A stretch of DNA of 64,000 nucleotides from Paraburkholderia caffeinitolerans (GCF_902859945.1 NZ_CADIKL010000007.1:186001-250000); one strand, 5' to 3'; positions 1-9,850 are shown, counted from the first letter of the stretch. A program made the numbers and translations. Notes: generated from the sequence alone by a model not told the origin.

Positions 1-2586
1 GACATCGTCGCGCCGAACGGCTCGATCGGCTTCCGTTGGGGCGAAGGCGAGCACGACGACGGCAAGAAGGTGGGCCGCTGGAACCTCGAAATGAAGGATG
101 GCGGCAGCGGCCGCGAGATCGATCCGCGCCTCTCGCTGATCGATCAGCATGACGAAGTGGTCGAAGTGAGCTTCCCGTACTTCGGCGGCGAACATGGTGC
201 GCTGCTCGCGCGCCGCGTGCCCGCGAAGCGTGTGGCGCTCGGGGATGGCACGAGCGCACTGGTTGCGACCGTGTACGACCTGCAGATGGCCAACTATGGC
301 GTCGACCAGGGCCTCGGCGGCCCGAACGTGGCGTCCTCCTACGATGACGACGTGCCCTGCACGCCCGCGTGGCAGGAGAAGCACACCACGGTGCCGCGCA
401 AGCTCGTGATCCAGGTGGCGCGCGAGTTCGCCGATAACGCTGATCGCACGCATGGCAAGAGCATGGTGATCGTGGGTGCCGCCCTCAATCACTGGTACCA
501 CAACGACATGATTTACCGCGGCATTATCAATCTGCTGATGATGTGCGGCTGTATTGGCCAAAGCGGCGGCGGCTGGGCGCACTACGTGGGGCAGGAAAAG
601 CTGCGTCCGCAATTCGGCTGGGCGCCGCTCGCGTTCGCGCTCGACTGGCAGCGCCCGCCGCGCCAGATGAACGGCACGTCGTTCTTCTACAACCACACGA
701 GCCAGTGGCGCCACGAAAAAGTCGAGCTCGACGAAATCCTCGGGCCGGGCGCCGATCGCAAGCGCTACAAGAACCTCTCGATGCTCGACCTCAACGCGAA
801 GTCCGAGCGCATGGGCTGGCTGCCTTCCGCGCCGCAGCTTGGCGCAAACCCGCTCGACGTGGTGGACGCCGCCAAGCGCGCGGGCGTGTCGCCGGTGGAG
901 TACACGGTCGAGAAGCTGAAGTCCGGCGAATTGAGCTTCGCCTGCGACGATCCTGACAATCCGGTGAACTTCCCGCGCAACATGTTCGTGTGGCGCTCGA
1001 ATATTCTCGGTAGCTCGGGCAAGGGTCACGAGTACTTCCTGAAGTACCTGCTCGGCACGCAGAACGCGCTCTTCGGCGACGAAGCCGACGCGATCAAGCC
1101 ATCCGAAGTGAAGGTGCGCGAGGCGGCCGAGGGCAAGCTCGATCTGCTCACGGTGCTCGACTTCCGCATGAGCACCACGTGCCTGTACGGCGACATCGTG
1201 CTGCCGACGGCCACGTTCTACGAGAAGGACGACCTCAACACGTCCGACATGCATCCGTTCATCCACCCGCTTTCCGAGGCTGTGCAGCCGCTGTGGGAAA
1301 GCAAGACCGACTGGGAGATCTACAAGGCGATCGCCAAGAAGTTCTCGGAGATCGGCGGTGAGCACCTCGGCACGCGTACCGACCTCGTTTGCACGCCGCT
1401 GATGCACGACACACCGGGCGAACTCGGCCAGGCGTTCGAACCGAAGGACTGGCGCCTCGGCGAATGCGATTTGATTCCGGGCAAGACCGCGCCCTCGATG
1501 ACGGTGGTGGAGCGCGACTACCGTGAGATCTACAACAAGTTCACCTCGGTCGGACCGCTGCTCGACAAGCTCGGCAACGGCGGCAAGGGCATCAACTGGA
1601 ACACCCAGCATGAAGTGGGCGAGCTCGCTCACCTCACGGGCACCCATGGCGAAGCGAGGTCAGGCGTGTCGGCAGGACGCCCGCGCCTCGAGACCGCCAT
1701 CGATGCGGCCGAGATGATTCTCACCTTCGCGCCCGAAACCAACGGTCACGTCGCGGTGAAGGCGTGGGACGCGCTCTCGAAGATCACGGGCCGCGACCAC
1801 ACGCACCTGGCCGAAGGCCGCGAGCACGACAAGATCCGCTTCCGCGATGTGCAAGCGCAGCCGCGCAAGATCATCTCCGCACCCACGTGGTCGGGTCTCG
1901 AATCGGAAGAGGTGAGCTACAACGCCGGCTACACGAACGTACACGAGCTGATTCCATGGCGCACGCTCACGGGTCGCCAGCAGTTCTATCAGGATCACCG
2001 CTGGATGCTCGACTTCGGCGAGGGCTTCTGCAACTACAAGCCCGCCATCGACACCAAGACGATTGCGCCGATGCTGGGCGCAATGCCGAACGGCGAGAGT
2101 GAGCTCGTGCTGAACTGGATCACGCCGCACCAGAAGTGGGGCATTCACTCCACCTACACGGACAACCTGCGCATGCTCACGCTCTCGCGCGGCGGTCCGC
2201 ACGTGTGGGTCTCGGAGGCCGAGGCGAAGGAAGCCGGTCTCGTCGATAACGACTGGGTCGAAGTGTTCAACGTGAACGGCACGCTCACCGCGCGCGTCGT
2301 GGTGAGCCAGCGCGTGCCGCGCGGAATGTGCCTCATGTACCACGCCCAGGAAAAGATCATCAACGTGCCAGGCGCGGAAACCAGCGGCAAGCGCGGCGGC
2401 ATTCACAACTCGGTCACGCGCACAGTGCTCAAGCCCACGCACATGATCGGCGGTTACGCACAGTTGGCATACGGCTTCAACTACTACGGCACGGTCGGCA
2501 GCAATCGCGATGAGTACGTGATCGTTCGCAAGATGAAGAAGGTCGAGTGGCTCGAAGGCCCGATGAAGGAAGGAGCAGCATCATGA
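1..2586 (+). CDS. narG: Respiratory nitrate reductase alpha subunit, 5' truncated by the window edge
   Basis: This is the molybdenum bis-MGD catalytic subunit that reduces nitrate to nitrite at the cytoplasmic face of the membrane, using quinol electrons passed through NarI and NarH. The frame is open from base 1, and 861 codons are visible. NarG is normally about 1250 residues, so roughly the first 390 are missing, including the N-terminal FeS cluster region and the Asp ligand of Mo. Visible hallmarks include the stretch around MHPFIHPLSEAVQPLWESK and the C-terminal molybdopterin dinucleotide-binding region near residues 700-860 of the fragment. The stop overlaps the narH start by 4 bp (ATGA). 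The following narH, narJ and narI genes confirm a membrane-bound Nar rather than a periplasmic Nap enzyme. Confidence 0.97.
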   Translation, partial: DIVAPNGSIGFRWGEGEHDDGKKVGRWNLEMKDGGSGREIDPRLSLIDQHDEVVEVSFPYFGGEHGALLARRVPAKRVALGDGTSALVATVYDLQMANYGVDQGLGGPNVASSYDDDVPCTPAWQEKHTTVPRKLVIQVAREFADNADRTHGKSMVIVGAALNHWYHNDMIYRGIINLLMMCGCIGQSGGGWAHYVGQEKLRPQFGWAPLAFALDWQRPPRQMNGTSFFYNHTSQWRHEKVELDEILGPGADRKRYKNLSMLDLNAKSERMGWLPSAPQLGANPLDVVDAAKRAGVSPVEYTVEKLKSGELSFACDDPDNPVNFPRNMFVWRSNILGSSGKGHEYFLKYLLGTQNALFGDEADAIKPSEVKVREAAEGKLDLLTVLDFRMSTTCLYGDIVLPTATFYEKDDLNTSDMHPFIHPLSEAVQPLWESKTDWEIYKAIAKKFSEIGGEHLGTRTDLVCTPLMHDTPGELGQAFEPKDWRLGECDLIPGKTAPSMTVVERDYREIYNKFTSVGPLLDKLGNGGKGINWNTQHEVGELAHLTGTHGEARSGVSAGRPRLETAIDAAEMILTFAPETNGHVAVKAWDALSKITGRDHTHLAEGREHDKIRFRDVQAQPRKIISAPTWSGLESEEVSYNAGYTNVHELIPWRTLTGRQQFYQDHRWMLDFGEGFCNYKPAIDTKTIAPMLGAMPNGESELVLNWITPHQKWGIHSTYTDNLRMLTLSRGGPHVWVSEAEAKEAGLVDNDWVEVFNVNGTLTARVVVSQRVPRGMCLMYHAQEKIINVPGAETSGKRGGIHNSVTRTVLKPTHMIGGYAQLAYGFNYYGTVGSNRDEYVIVRKMKKVEWLEGPMKEGAAS

Positions 2587-4136
2587 AAATTCGCGCTCAG
2601 GTGGCGATGGTCCTGAATCTGGACAAGTGCATCGGCTGCCATACGTGCTCCGTCACGTGCAAGAACGTGTGGACTTCGCGCGACGGCGTTGAGTACGCGT
2701 GGTTCAACAATGTCGAGACGAAGCCTGGCATCGGCTATCCGAAGGAATGGGAAAACCAGGAGAAGTGGAAGGGCGGCTGGATGCGCAACCCCAACGGCAA
2801 GCTCGAGCCGCGCCAGGGGCCCAAGCTCAAGGTGCTGGCCAACCTCTTCGCCAACCCGAATCTGCCGGCCATCGACGATTACTACGAGCCGTTCACCTAC
2901 GACTACGAGCATCTGCAAAAGGCGGGTCTCTCGGAAACGCCGCCCACGGCGCGCCCCGTCTCGGTGATCACCGGCAAGAAGATGGACAAGATCCATTGGG
3001 GTCCTAACTGGGAAGACGACCTCGGCGGCGAGTTCGAATCGCGCAGCCGCGACCAGCTCTTCGAGAACGTGCAGAAGGAGATGTACTCGAGCTTCGAGAA
3101 CACCTTCATGATGTATCTGCCGCGTCTGTGCGAGCACTGCCTGAACCCGGCGTGCGTGGCGTCGTGCCCTTCGGGCTCGGTCTACAAGCGCGAAGACGAC
3201 GGCATCGTGCTCGTCGACCAGGACAAGTGCCGCGGCTGGCGGATGTGCATCTCGGGCTGCCCGTACAAGAAGATGTATTTCAACTGGAAGAGCGGCAAGG
3301 CCGAGAAGTGCATCTTCTGCTATCCGCGCATCGAAGCGGGTCAGCCGACGGTGTGCTCGGAAACCTGCGTGGGCCGCATCCGCTATCTGGGCGTGATGCT
3401 CTACGACGCGGATCGTATTAGCGAGGCGGCTTCGGTCGAGTCGACGCAGGACCTGTACCAGTCGCAGTTGGACGTGTTCCTCGATCCGCACGATCCGGCC
3501 ATCCAGGCCGAGGCGCTGCGCCAGGGCGTGCCGCAAAGCTGGCTCGACGCGGCCGTGAAGTCACCCGTGTACCGCATGGCGGTCGAGTGGAAGATCGCCT
3601 TCCCGCTGCACCCCGAGTACCGCACGCTGCCGATGGTCTGGTACGTGCCGCCGCTCTCGCCGATCCAGTCGGCCGCGGACGCGGGCCATATCGGCATGGA
3701 CGGTGTGATTCCCGATGTGGCGAGCCTGCGCATTCCCATGCGCTATCTCGCGAACCTGCTCACGGCCGGCGACGAGAAGCCCGTGATTTCCGCGCTCAAC
3801 CGCATGCTGACGATGCGCGCGTACAAGCGCACGCAGTCGGTGGACGGCGTGAACGATAACGCGCTGCTCAAGCGTGCCGGTCTCACTGCCGAACAGGTCG
3901 AGGACATGTACCGCACCATGGCGATCGCGAACTACGAGGACCGCTTCGTCGTGCCGTCGTCGCACAAGGAAATGGTCGAGGACTCGTTCAACGAGAAGGG
4001 CAGTTGCGGCTTCTCGTTCGGCAACGGGTGCTCGGAAGGCGTCTCGGAAGGCTCGCTCTTCGGGGCGAAGCACGAGGGCAGCGTGGTATTCGCCGACATG
4101 CCGAAGTCACGCCGCAAGGCAACGTCGGAAAGCTGA
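2583..4136 (+). CDS. narH: Respiratory nitrate reductase beta subunit (FeS electron transfer)
   Basis: This 517-residue protein carries electrons from NarI heme to NarG through four FeS clusters. Four cysteine groups are visible: C16/C19/C22/C26, C183/C186/C191/C195, C216/W219/C222/C226 and C243/C246/C258/C262. Trp219 replaces a cysteine in the third group, the NarH hallmark of the [3Fe-4S] cluster, and is not a defect. The start is the ATG inside the narG stop overlap, preceded by GAAGGAG. An upstream in-frame extension exists but lies inside narG. The length is normal for the family. Confidence 0.97.
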   Translation: MKIRAQVAMVLNLDKCIGCHTCSVTCKNVWTSRDGVEYAWFNNVETKPGIGYPKEWENQEKWKGGWMRNPNGKLEPRQGPKLKVLANLFANPNLPAIDDYYEPFTYDYEHLQKAGLSETPPTARPVSVITGKKMDKIHWGPNWEDDLGGEFESRSRDQLFENVQKEMYSSFENTFMMYLPRLCEHCLNPACVASCPSGSVYKREDDGIVLVDQDKCRGWRMCISGCPYKKMYFNWKSGKAEKCIFCYPRIEAGQPTVCSETCVGRIRYLGVMLYDADRISEAASVESTQDLYQSQLDVFLDPHDPAIQAEALRQGVPQSWLDAAVKSPVYRMAVEWKIAFPLHPEYRTLPMVWYVPPLSPIQSAADAGHIGMDGVIPDVASLRIPMRYLANLLTAGDEKPVISALNRMLTMRAYKRTQSVDGVNDNALLKRAGLTAEQVEDMYRTMAIANYEDRFVVPSSHKEMVEDSFNEKGSCGFSFGNGCSEGVSEGSLFGAKHEGSVVFADMPKSRRKATSES

Positions 4137-4149
4137 GGAGGGCACCATC

Positions 4150-4851
4150 ATGTCGATCTATTCCGTTCTCTCCGCGCTGCTCGACTATCCCGAGCAGCCC
4201 CTCGTCGATGCGCTCGACGAAATCGAGGGCGTGCTCGCCGCGTCGCCGCACGGATCGTTCGCCGTGCGCGAGCTTGCGCCGCTCATCGGGGCGCTGCGCG
4301 AGCGTTCGCTCACGGAGTCGCAGGAAATCTATGTGGCGACGTTCGACCGTAATCCGCGCCACTCGCTCCATCTGTTCGAGCACGTGCACGGCGAAAGCCG
4401 CGCGCGCGGTCAGGCGATGGTCGATCTGCTCGACGAATATCGCAGCTTCGGCCTCGATGTCACGGCCAGCGAGTTGCCCGATTACGTGCCGCTCTTTCTC
4501 GAAGTGCTCGGCCTGATCAGCGACGAAGAGGCCAGCGCGCTGCTCGGCGAGGCGATTCACGTGCTCGCCGCGCTCGGCAACCAGCTCGAACGCGACGAGA
4601 GCCCCTATGCCGCCATCTTCACCGTGCTGTGCGAGATGAGCGTGGTCGAGCCGTTGCCGGTCACCGGCGCGCCGATACGCGACATGGACGAGGCGCTCGA
4701 GCGCTTCGGGCCGGGCGCCGACGGCGTCGAGCCCCTCCTGCAACCGTTCGGCGCGGGTGCCGCGAATGCGCCGCAGATCGTCCAGTTCCACCCGCGCGCG
4801 GCGTATGCAGCTTCGTCCGCCATGCCCGGTCGCACAAAGGAAATGCAATGA
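4150..4851 (+). CDS. narJ: Nitrate reductase assembly chaperone NarJ
   Basis: This 233-residue cytoplasmic chaperone of the TorD/NarJ family is required to insert the Mo cofactor and FeS clusters into NarGH before membrane attachment. It is not part of the final enzyme. The sequence is all-helical in character, starts with MSIYSVLSALLDYP and carries the family-typical segment around DLLDEYRSFGLDV. The ATG at 4150 follows GAGGAGGGCACC, 13 bp after the narH stop. The narJ stop overlaps the narI start (ATGA at 4848). Confidence 0.95.
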   Translation: MSIYSVLSALLDYPEQPLVDALDEIEGVLAASPHGSFAVRELAPLIGALRERSLTESQEIYVATFDRNPRHSLHLFEHVHGESRARGQAMVDLLDEYRSFGLDVTASELPDYVPLFLEVLGLISDEEASALLGEAIHVLAALGNQLERDESPYAAIFTVLCEMSVVEPLPVTGAPIRDMDEALERFGPGADGVEPLLQPFGAGAANAPQIVQFHPRAAYAASSAMPGRTKEMQ

Positions 4852-5531
4852 ACATGTTCAACCAGTTTTTGTTCGGCATCTATCCGTACATCGCCGCATC
4901 GATCTTCCTGTTCGGCTCGCTCGCGCGCTTCGAGCGCGAGCAGTACACGTGGAAGGCCGACAGCTCGCAACTGCTCTATCGCGGGCAACTGCGCCTCGGC
5001 AATATCCTTTTCCACATTGGCATCCTCGGGCTCTTCGCCGGGCACTTCGTGGGCCTGCTCACGCCTGTCGCGGTCTGGGACTGGCTTGGTGTGCCGCATG
5101 AGGCCAAGCAACTGCTGGCGATGGTCGCCGGCGGAGTGATGGGCACCATGTGTCTCGCGGGTCTCGCGATCCTGCTGCACCGCCGCTTCACGAACGCGCG
5201 CATCTCGGCGGTCACGCGTTTCGGCGACAAGGTGCTGCTGTTGTGGATCCTCGTCACGCTGCTGCTCGGGCTTACGACTATCGGCGCATCGGCGAGCCAT
5301 ATGGATGGCGCCATGATGGTGCGCCTCATGACCTGGGCACAGCACATCGTGACGTTCCGCGGCGACGCCGCAAGCTACGTGATCGATGCGCCGCTCGTGT
5401 TCAAGCTGCATCTGTTCATGGGCATGACGCTGTTCGTGATCTTCCCGTTCACGCGTCTCGTGCACGTGTGGAGCGGGCTGGCTTCGGTCACCTACCTGTC
5501 GCGGGCATGGCAGCTCGTGCGCAGCCGCTAG
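4848..5531 (+). CDS. narI: Respiratory nitrate reductase gamma subunit (cytochrome b)
   Basis: This 227-residue integral membrane diheme cytochrome b oxidises quinol and anchors NarGH. Five hydrophobic segments are evident, with candidate heme-binding histidines in the second and last segments (for example in FHIGILGLFAGHFVG and near KLHLFMGMTLF). The N terminus MNMFNQFLFGIYPYIA is typical of NarI. It is translationally coupled to narJ by a 4-bp overlap. A GC-rich hairpin lies just downstream at 5542-5564. Confidence 0.96.
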   Translation: MNMFNQFLFGIYPYIAASIFLFGSLARFEREQYTWKADSSQLLYRGQLRLGNILFHIGILGLFAGHFVGLLTPVAVWDWLGVPHEAKQLLAMVAGGVMGTMCLAGLAILLHRRFTNARISAVTRFGDKVLLLWILVTLLLGLTTIGASASHMDGAMMVRLMTWAQHIVTFRGDAASYVIDAPLVFKLHLFMGMTLFVIFPFTRLVHVWSGLASVTYLSRAWQLVRSR

Positions 5532-5541
5532 GCATGCGCCT

Positions 5542-5564
5542 GAGGCGGGCCGCCGGCCCGCCTC
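5542..5564 (+). terminator. Hairpin after narI, likely terminator
   Basis: Arms GAGGCGGGCC and GGCCCGCCTC form a 10-bp stem around a GCC loop, 11 bp after the narI stop. The following bases (to 5579) are only moderately T-rich, so termination efficiency is uncertain. Confidence 0.6.
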
Positions 5565-5827
5565 CCGTATTCTCATTTTGAAGTTGCAGTAGTTGCCTCT
5601 GGGCGGCCGTGGGGATCGGCCGTTCTTTTGCGGGGAGCGAGCGATACGCGAGCTCCCTTTTTTTATAGGCTTCTTCGCCGAACATCCGGCTGGCACGCCT
5701 CGGCGAACTGGCGCATAGTGTCGCAGTTCACAGCCAATCCGGCCGCTGGTCGTGCTGTTTGCGATACGTCAACCGATAATGAGGAATACCGGCGCCCGTG
5801 CGCCGCACTTCATTCCCCGTGTCCTTT

Positions 5828-7864
5828 ATGGCGATGACCCGTTCTCCCCATTCCGCCACTGGCTCCGGGCCGCACCTGGCGGCTGCCGGGGCCGCTACTT
5901 CAGCTGGCTCGCTAGCGCCCTTCCGCAGGCGCCTGTCCACGCGCATCGTCGTGCTCTCCACGGTCGTGCTCGCGATAGTGCTCACGATGATCGGCGGCAC
6001 GCTCTGGCTCTCGTGGCAGCTCGAAGGCGCGGGCGCCGCGATCAACGATGCGGGCAGCCTGCGCATGCGCGCGAACGCGGTGGCCATCGAACTGTGGGAG
6101 AGCCGTCAGGGCCGCCCCTCGCGGCTTGACGCGCAGATCGACCAGCTCAACGAGACCCTGCACCAACTGCACGAAGGCAACGCGGCTCGCCCGCTATTCC
6201 TGCCTGACGACGTGCTGATTCGCCGGCAATTCGACCGGGTTGCCACGTCGTGGCACGAACGGCTAGAGCCGGCCGTGCAGCGCGACCGCGTTCTGGGCGT
6301 GGGCGCGCCGTCGGCGTATCTCGCGCTGCTGCCCGGTTTCGTCGATGACGCCAATCACCTCGTAGTGCTGATCGAGCGCGAGAACGCGCACAAGACGGCG
6401 TGGCTGCGCACTTCGCAGATCGCGCTCGCGGCGCTCTCGTGCGTGGGCACCGTGGCCATCGTCTATCTGCTTTACCTGTGGTTCGTGGTGCCCGTGCAGC
6501 GCCTGCAGGACGGGCTTGCGCGCATCGAGGCGCAGGAGTTCGATACGCGTTTGCCCGTCGATACGCGCGATGAATTCGGCCATCTCGCGCAGGGCTTCAA
6601 CCAGATGGTTGCCGAGCTGCAAGCGCTGTATCAGGACCTTGCCGCGCGCGTGGACGTGAAGACCGCGCAACTGGCGGCGCAGAACCGCGAGCTGCGCATC
6701 CTGTACGAAATGGCGGCCTTCCTCAATACGCCGGGGCCAGTAGAGCCGCTGTGCCGCGATTTCCTCATGCGCCTCATGCGCGAGTTCGAGGCCGACGGCG
6801 GGACGGTGCGCATCGCCTCCGCCGAGGACGACAATCTGCATCTGCTGGTCGCCGAAGGCCTGCCCGAGGAAATCGTGCGCGCCGAGCAATGCATGCCCGC
6901 GCACGACTGCGCATGCGGCGCCGCGTCGGCGGAAGAGCCGGTGGTGGTGGTCGATCTGCGCAACCTGGTCGCGGGCGCGGGCGCCAAGGGACGCATGCCC
7001 GCCATGAGCGACGCCGAGCGCGAGCACGCGCAGTATTGCCTGCGCGCGGGTTTCGCGAGCGTTGCGGTGTTTGGCATCGTTTCGCAGAGCGAGCCGCTCG
7101 GCACGTTCTCGCTGCACTTCCGGCGCGAGCGCGATATGCCGCCCTCGGAAGTCCAACTGCTGCAAACGCTCGGCCGCCATCTCGGTGTCGCGTTGAAGAA
7201 CCGGCGCCTCGCGGCGCTCGCGCGCCAGCTCGCGGTCTCGGAGGAGCGCAACCTCGTCGCCCAGGGGCTGCACGACAGCATTGCGCAGGGGCTGAGCTTT
7301 CTGAAGATGCAGGTGCATCTGCTCGATGGCGCGGTGGCCGACGGCAATCTCGACGAGGCGCGCGAGATCGTGCCGCTGCTCGCGGGCGGCGTGAAGGAGA
7401 GCTATGACGACGTGCGCGAGCTGCTGCTGAACTTCCGCTCGAAGCTCGAGTCGGGCGCGCTGCGGCCTGCGGTGGACGATACGGTGGCACGCTTTCGGCG
7501 CCAGTCGGACGCCGAACTCACACTCGATTATCGTGACGAGGGCGGCCCGCCGCTGCCGGCCGATCAGCAGCTCCAGGTCCTGTTCGTGCTGCAGGAGGCG
7601 CTTTCGAATATCCGCAAGCATGCCGAGGCGCAGCATGTGCATGTGAGCGTCGTCAACCGGCGCGACTTCCGCCTCACCATCGAGGACGATGGCATCGGCT
7701 ACGATCCTGCCGAGATTGCCGCGCGCGGCGAGGCCCATGTCGGTTTTCATATCATGCGCGAGCGCGCCAAACGTCTGGCGGGAACGCTCACGCTCGACAG
7801 CGAGCCGGGGCGCGGTTCGCGCGTGGAACTCGTGCTGCCGGCCGCGAGCCGCAAGGCGGCTTGA
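5828..7864 (+). CDS. narX: Nitrate/nitrite sensor histidine kinase
   Basis: This is the membrane sensor that phosphorylates NarL in response to nitrate or nitrite. From the ATG at 5828 it has 678 residues: TM1 about 40-62, a periplasmic region with a P-box-like motif INDAGSLRMRA (72-82), TM2 about 199-225, HAMP, a GAF-like region about 300-450, HisKA_3 with GLHDSIAQ (His482) and a C-terminal HATPase_c. A GTG at 5798 would add ten residues. Neither start has a convincing Shine-Dalgarno sequence. It lies between narGHJI and narL in the same orientation, which supports NarX over other NarX-like kinases. NarQ would be the alternative name. Confidence 0.92.
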   Translation: MAMTRSPHSATGSGPHLAAAGAATSAGSLAPFRRRLSTRIVVLSTVVLAIVLTMIGGTLWLSWQLEGAGAAINDAGSLRMRANAVAIELWESRQGRPSRLDAQIDQLNETLHQLHEGNAARPLFLPDDVLIRRQFDRVATSWHERLEPAVQRDRVLGVGAPSAYLALLPGFVDDANHLVVLIERENAHKTAWLRTSQIALAALSCVGTVAIVYLLYLWFVVPVQRLQDGLARIEAQEFDTRLPVDTRDEFGHLAQGFNQMVAELQALYQDLAARVDVKTAQLAAQNRELRILYEMAAFLNTPGPVEPLCRDFLMRLMREFEADGGTVRIASAEDDNLHLLVAEGLPEEIVRAEQCMPAHDCACGAASAEEPVVVVDLRNLVAGAGAKGRMPAMSDAEREHAQYCLRAGFASVAVFGIVSQSEPLGTFSLHFRRERDMPPSEVQLLQTLGRHLGVALKNRRLAALARQLAVSEERNLVAQGLHDSIAQGLSFLKMQVHLLDGAVADGNLDEAREIVPLLAGGVKESYDDVRELLLNFRSKLESGALRPAVDDTVARFRRQSDAELTLDYRDEGGPPLPADQQLQVLFVLQEALSNIRKHAEAQHVHVSVVNRRDFRLTIEDDGIGYDPAEIAARGEAHVGFHIMRERAKRLAGTLTLDSEPGRGSRVELVLPAASRKAA

Positions 7865-7937
7865 TCCGCTCGATCCACCCGATGCGCCAGGCTTCGCGCC
7901 ACCACAGACAGAATCGCCACCATCCGAACTTCAGGCC

Positions 7938-8624
7938 ATGACCATCCGCATTCTGCTCATCGACGACCACACGCTTTTTCGCTCGGGCGTGAGCGCGCTT
8001 TTGCAACGCCAGCCAGACCTCGAAGTGGTGGGGGAAGCCTCGGACGGCGTCGAAGGCATCAAGCGCGCGCAGCAGCACGAGCCCGACGTGATCCTGCTCG
8101 ATCTGAACATGCCCGGCCTCTCGGGGCTCGAAACGCTGCAATTGCTGGTGCAGGACCTGCCCGATGCCGCCGTTGTCATGCTGACCGTCTCGGAGGAGGC
8201 CGACGAGCTTACCGCGGCGATGCGCGCGGGCGCGAGTGGCTTCCTGCTCAAGAGTATCGACGCCGACGCGCTCGTTGCGGCCATCCGCAAGGCGGCCGCC
8301 GGCCAGCCGGTGATCACCGAGCACATGACGGCGAAGCTGGTCGAGCAGATGCGCAAGCCGGCGGCGGCGCCGAGCGCACCCAGCGCGCCGCGCACGAGCG
8401 GCGAGACGCTCACCGCGCGCGAGCGCGACATCGTGCGCGAACTCGCGCGCGGGGCGAGCAACAAGGAGATCGCGCGCGCGCTCGATCTGGCCGAAAGCAC
8501 GGTGAAGATTCACGTGCGCAACATCCTGCGCAAGCTGAACCTCACGAGCCGTGTGCAGGTGGCCGTCTACGCGGTCGGACACGAGGGCATGGCGGACGGC
8601 ATGGGCGAGCCGCGCGAGGGATGA
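7938..8624 (+). CDS. narL: Nitrate/nitrite response regulator, LuxR-type output
   Basis: This 228-residue regulator is the expected partner of NarX. An N-terminal receiver (acidic pair D9/D10, phospho-acceptor D55, T83, K105) is joined by an Ala/Pro/Ser linker to a C-terminal LuxR/NarL helix-turn-helix around LTARERDIVRELARGASNKEIA. The ATG at 7938 lies 73 bp after narX. Family knowledge predicts control of narGHJI and other anaerobic operons. A 13-bp stem follows directly after the stop. Confidence 0.93.
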   Translation: MTIRILLIDDHTLFRSGVSALLQRQPDLEVVGEASDGVEGIKRAQQHEPDVILLDLNMPGLSGLETLQLLVQDLPDAAVVMLTVSEEADELTAAMRAGASGFLLKSIDADALVAAIRKAAAGQPVITEHMTAKLVEQMRKPAAAPSAPSAPRTSGETLTARERDIVRELARGASNKEIARALDLAESTVKIHVRNILRKLNLTSRVQVAVYAVGHEGMADGMGEPREG

Positions 8625-8626
8625 GG

Positions 8627-8658
8627 CTGCAGAGGCGGCAAATGCGCCGCCTCTGCAG
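8627..8658. terminator. Bidirectional hairpin between narL and the AI-2E family permease
   Basis: Arms CTGCAGAGGCGGC (8627-8639) and GCCGCCTCTGCAG (8646-8658) form a perfect 13-bp stem between convergent genes. There is no strong T run on either side, so it may act weakly or in both directions. Confidence 0.55.
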
Positions 8659-8669
8659 GGCTTGGGCCC

Positions 8670-9755
8670 TCAGACGAGCCGCAGATAGATCAGTTCGCGC
8701 TTGATATAGGCGTAGAAGATGGGCGCGGCAATCACGCCCTGGATGCCGAACGCGGCTTCCATCACGAGCATCGCGACCAGCAATTCCCACGTGCGCGCCT
8801 CGATCTGGCCGCCCACGATGCGCGCGTTCAGGAAATACTCGAGCTTGTGAATCACGATCAGGAACGCAAGCGCCGTGACCGCCGCAGGCAGGCTCACGGT
8901 GAGCGCGATCGCGACGATCAGCGTGTTCGAGATCAAATTGCCGATCACGGGCAGCAAGCCGACCACGAAAGTCACCACGACAAGCATCTTCGCGAGCGGC
9001 AGCGGCGCGTGAAAGAGCGGCAGCACCAGCAGCAGGAAGAGCCCGGTGAACACCGTATTGATGGCCGAGATCTTCACCTGGGCGAACACGATGCGGCGGA
9101 ACGCATCGGCGAAGCGCGCCACGCGCGTGACGAAGGCGGTCGAGAGCGGTAGCCGCGTGGCGTTCTTCTGCGCGCCGATGGCGACAATCGCGCCGATGAT
9201 CATGCCGATCACGATATGCCCGAAGATGCGCGCGGCGTTTTTGCCGCCCTGGCCGAGCTGGGTGGCGTGCTCGTGCATGAGCGCGATGGCCTTGAGCTTC
9301 ATTTGGGCGACGTCCACGGGCAGGTAGGCCGCGATAGCGTCGGGAATCCGCGCGCGCGCCTGGTCCACGAACGTCATCATTTGCGACATTACCTTCTGGA
9401 CGCTCGGCACGTCGTTTTCGAACTGTTCGATGACGCCCACGGTGATACCCGTGAGCACGCCCACGATCACAATGGAAACCAGCACGACCGAGATCCAGCG
9501 CGCGCGCTGGCTCGACATGCGCCGCTCGATCAGCGGCGCGATGGTGTGCACGAGCTGGAAGACGAGCATCCCCGCGAGCAGCGCGCCCAGCAGGTTCAGA
9601 TGCAGCACCGCCCACAAGCCGGCGAGCGCAGCCACATAGCTGCCAATTTCCACCGCCGAGAGTTTCGGCAGGCTCATGTCGCTCGTGAGCCTGACCGGTC
9701 TTGGCCGCAGGTCGCGCACCTGTTTATCGTCGGTCGCTTCGTTGCGCTTGACCAT
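8670..9755 (-). CDS. AI-2E family (PerM-like) membrane permease
   Basis: This 361-residue polytopic protein of the PF01594 family starts MVKRNEATDDKQ. It has about eight hydrophobic segments, the first two near residues 34-72. The central soluble stretch (about 110-170) and the late motif around LLPVIGNLISNTLIVAIA are family features. Members export small molecules or act as Na+/H+ antiporters, and the substrate cannot be read from sequence. It runs convergent to narL and downstream of uvrA on the same strand, about 106 bp away. A link to nitrate respiration is not indicated. Confidence 0.85.
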   Translation of the reverse strand: MVKRNEATDDKQVRDLRPRPVRLTSDMSLPKLSAVEIGSYVAALAGLWAVLHLNLLGALLAGMLVFQLVHTIAPLIERRMSSQRARWISVVLVSIVIVGVLTGITVGVIEQFENDVPSVQKVMSQMMTFVDQARARIPDAIAAYLPVDVAQMKLKAIALMHEHATQLGQGGKNAARIFGHIVIGMIIGAIVAIGAQKNATRLPLSTAFVTRVARFADAFRRIVFAQVKISAINTVFTGLFLLLVLPLFHAPLPLAKMLVVVTFVVGLLPVIGNLISNTLIVAIALTVSLPAAVTALAFLIVIHKLEYFLNARIVGGQIEARTWELLVAMLVMEAAFGIQGVIAAPIFYAYIKRELIYLRLV

Positions 9756-9822
9756 GTTGGGTGTATTCCGCCTTCAGACTGCGGGGACGCAAGCGCCCCC
9801 GCTCTGTTGTTGCTACAACCGG

Positions 9823-9850
9823 GGTTGCGGCGGCCATGGCCGCCGCAACC
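9823..9850. terminator. Perfect 28-bp palindrome downstream of uvrA
   Basis: The sequence reads GGTTGCGGCGGCC then its exact reverse complement, centred on ATG/CAT. It can fold into a 12-bp GC-rich stem with a 4-nt loop. On the plus strand it is followed by TTTTCT. On the minus strand, the direction of uvrA, no T run follows. It most likely ends uvrA transcription or insulates it from the permease gene. Confidence 0.55.
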
